Source of the DNA: Ruminococcus sp. AF41-9
GTDB lineage: Bacteria > Bacillota > Clostridia > Lachnospirales > Lachnospiraceae
Assembly: GCF_003477525.1 (NCBI RefSeq)
Contig: NZ_QUDO01000016.1
Location: forward strand, 20,462 to 84,461
DNA length: 64,000 nt
Direction: 5' to 3'
Shown: in pieces, positions 63,552 through 64,000 of the stretch
How the letters are laid out: every line of letters starts with the position of its first letter
Numbering within the stretch: position 1 is the stretch's first letter
Position numbers and translations under genes: made by a program
Notes under the pieces: generated by a model
Databases searched by the model: none
Seen by the model: the letters and a program-made list of their open reading frames with translations, nothing else
What the model was told of the DNA's origin: nothing

Positions 63552-64000
63552 CCCTTATCTCAATAGTTAGCCTGAAAGAAGAGTTTCAGGGAACAGAGAA
63601 ATTGAAGGTAAGAACGATATTTTGAAATGTATATCAGAAATTGAAAAATATAGATGATATAGATTGAAGCTTTGCATCAGAAGAATATCAGGTATAGAAA
63701 ATACAGGATATTGAGAAAGAAATAAGAAGATACTTTTTCATTCGTAGTATTACTTTCCATTGATTTCGGAACATTTGCCATTTATGTTCAATAAGAAACG
63801 TGAGAAAGTGCAGAGGAGAAATAAACAGTTGTGGATTTAAGAAGTTAAGTTTATGATTGCTTAACACGAGAGAAATGAAAAAGGAAATCTCATATTTCGA
63901 AAATACATATAAATTATAATCCGTGAAATTATAATTTAAAATCTATAAAACTTTCTAAGTAAGTTCAGTGATATAAGAATATGTTATATAAAATATGACG

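Overview
The window looks like a chromosomal segment of a low-to-moderate GC, Gram-positive Lachnospiraceae bacterium, most likely Blautia or a close relative. The basis is gene family resemblance recalled from that group, strong AAGGAGG-type ribosome binding sites, TTGACA/TATAAT promoters, a CotF-type spore coat protein, abundant sugar ABC importers and YesMN-type two-component systems. No rRNA, tRNA, CRISPR array, prophage or intact insertion sequence was seen.

Layout. 0-4.5 kb: small conserved proteins, a deletion-fused cysteine-rich/SseB pair, a MATE exporter, a CotF-like protein and a LacI-family repressor. 4.6-10.3 kb: a fructoside module made of an intracellular GH32 enzyme and an importer (binding protein plus two permeases). 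It has two promoters, each carrying a pair of LacI-type operators. 10.6-13.3 kb: a second MATE exporter and cyclopropane fatty acid synthase. 13.4-19.6 kb: a complete urease cluster, ureABC-ureI-ureEFGD, with a strong promoter followed at once by a very stable terminator, so the operon is probably attenuated. 19.7-23.4 kb: an ArsC/Spx-like protein, an Rpn-type remnant, cardiolipin synthase and a C_GCAxxG_C_C protein. 23.7-29.9 kb: pstSCAB-phoU and a PhoR-like kinase without its regulator. PstS has its two halves in swapped order. 30-36 kb: a GH3 enzyme with permuted domains and a frameshift, then TetR, DUF308 and radical SAM genes. 36.4-44.8 kb: a YesN/YesM pair and a galactofuranose-type (YtfQRT-YjfF) importer. 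44.9-48.2 kb: a cell-wall-bound phosphodiester glycosidase, a YitT protein and an RlmI-like methyltransferase (frameshifted). 48.5-54.2 kb: an aminotransferase, then peptidoglycan genes (an L,D-transpeptidase-like protein with altered active site, ddl, murF). 54.4-60.3 kb: small unknown proteins and a third sugar importer. 60.5-62.8 kb: an aconitase-like hydratase. The last kilobase is AT-rich and has no long reading frame.

The most interesting non-coding signal is an interspersed element of about 165 bases. It has two full copies (20.7 and 30.2 kb), one internally deleted copy (10.3 kb) and one solo end (39.5 kb). It folds as an outer stem enclosing three hairpins plus a trailing fourth hairpin. 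Two long inverted repeats at about 30.0 and 62.9 kb may form another family. Three genes (GH3, ytfQ, the methyltransferase) are each broken by loss of one base from a doublet. That points either to recent pseudogenes or to sequence error. All four binding proteins lack a lipobox, and each is followed by a stem-loop before its transporter partner genes.
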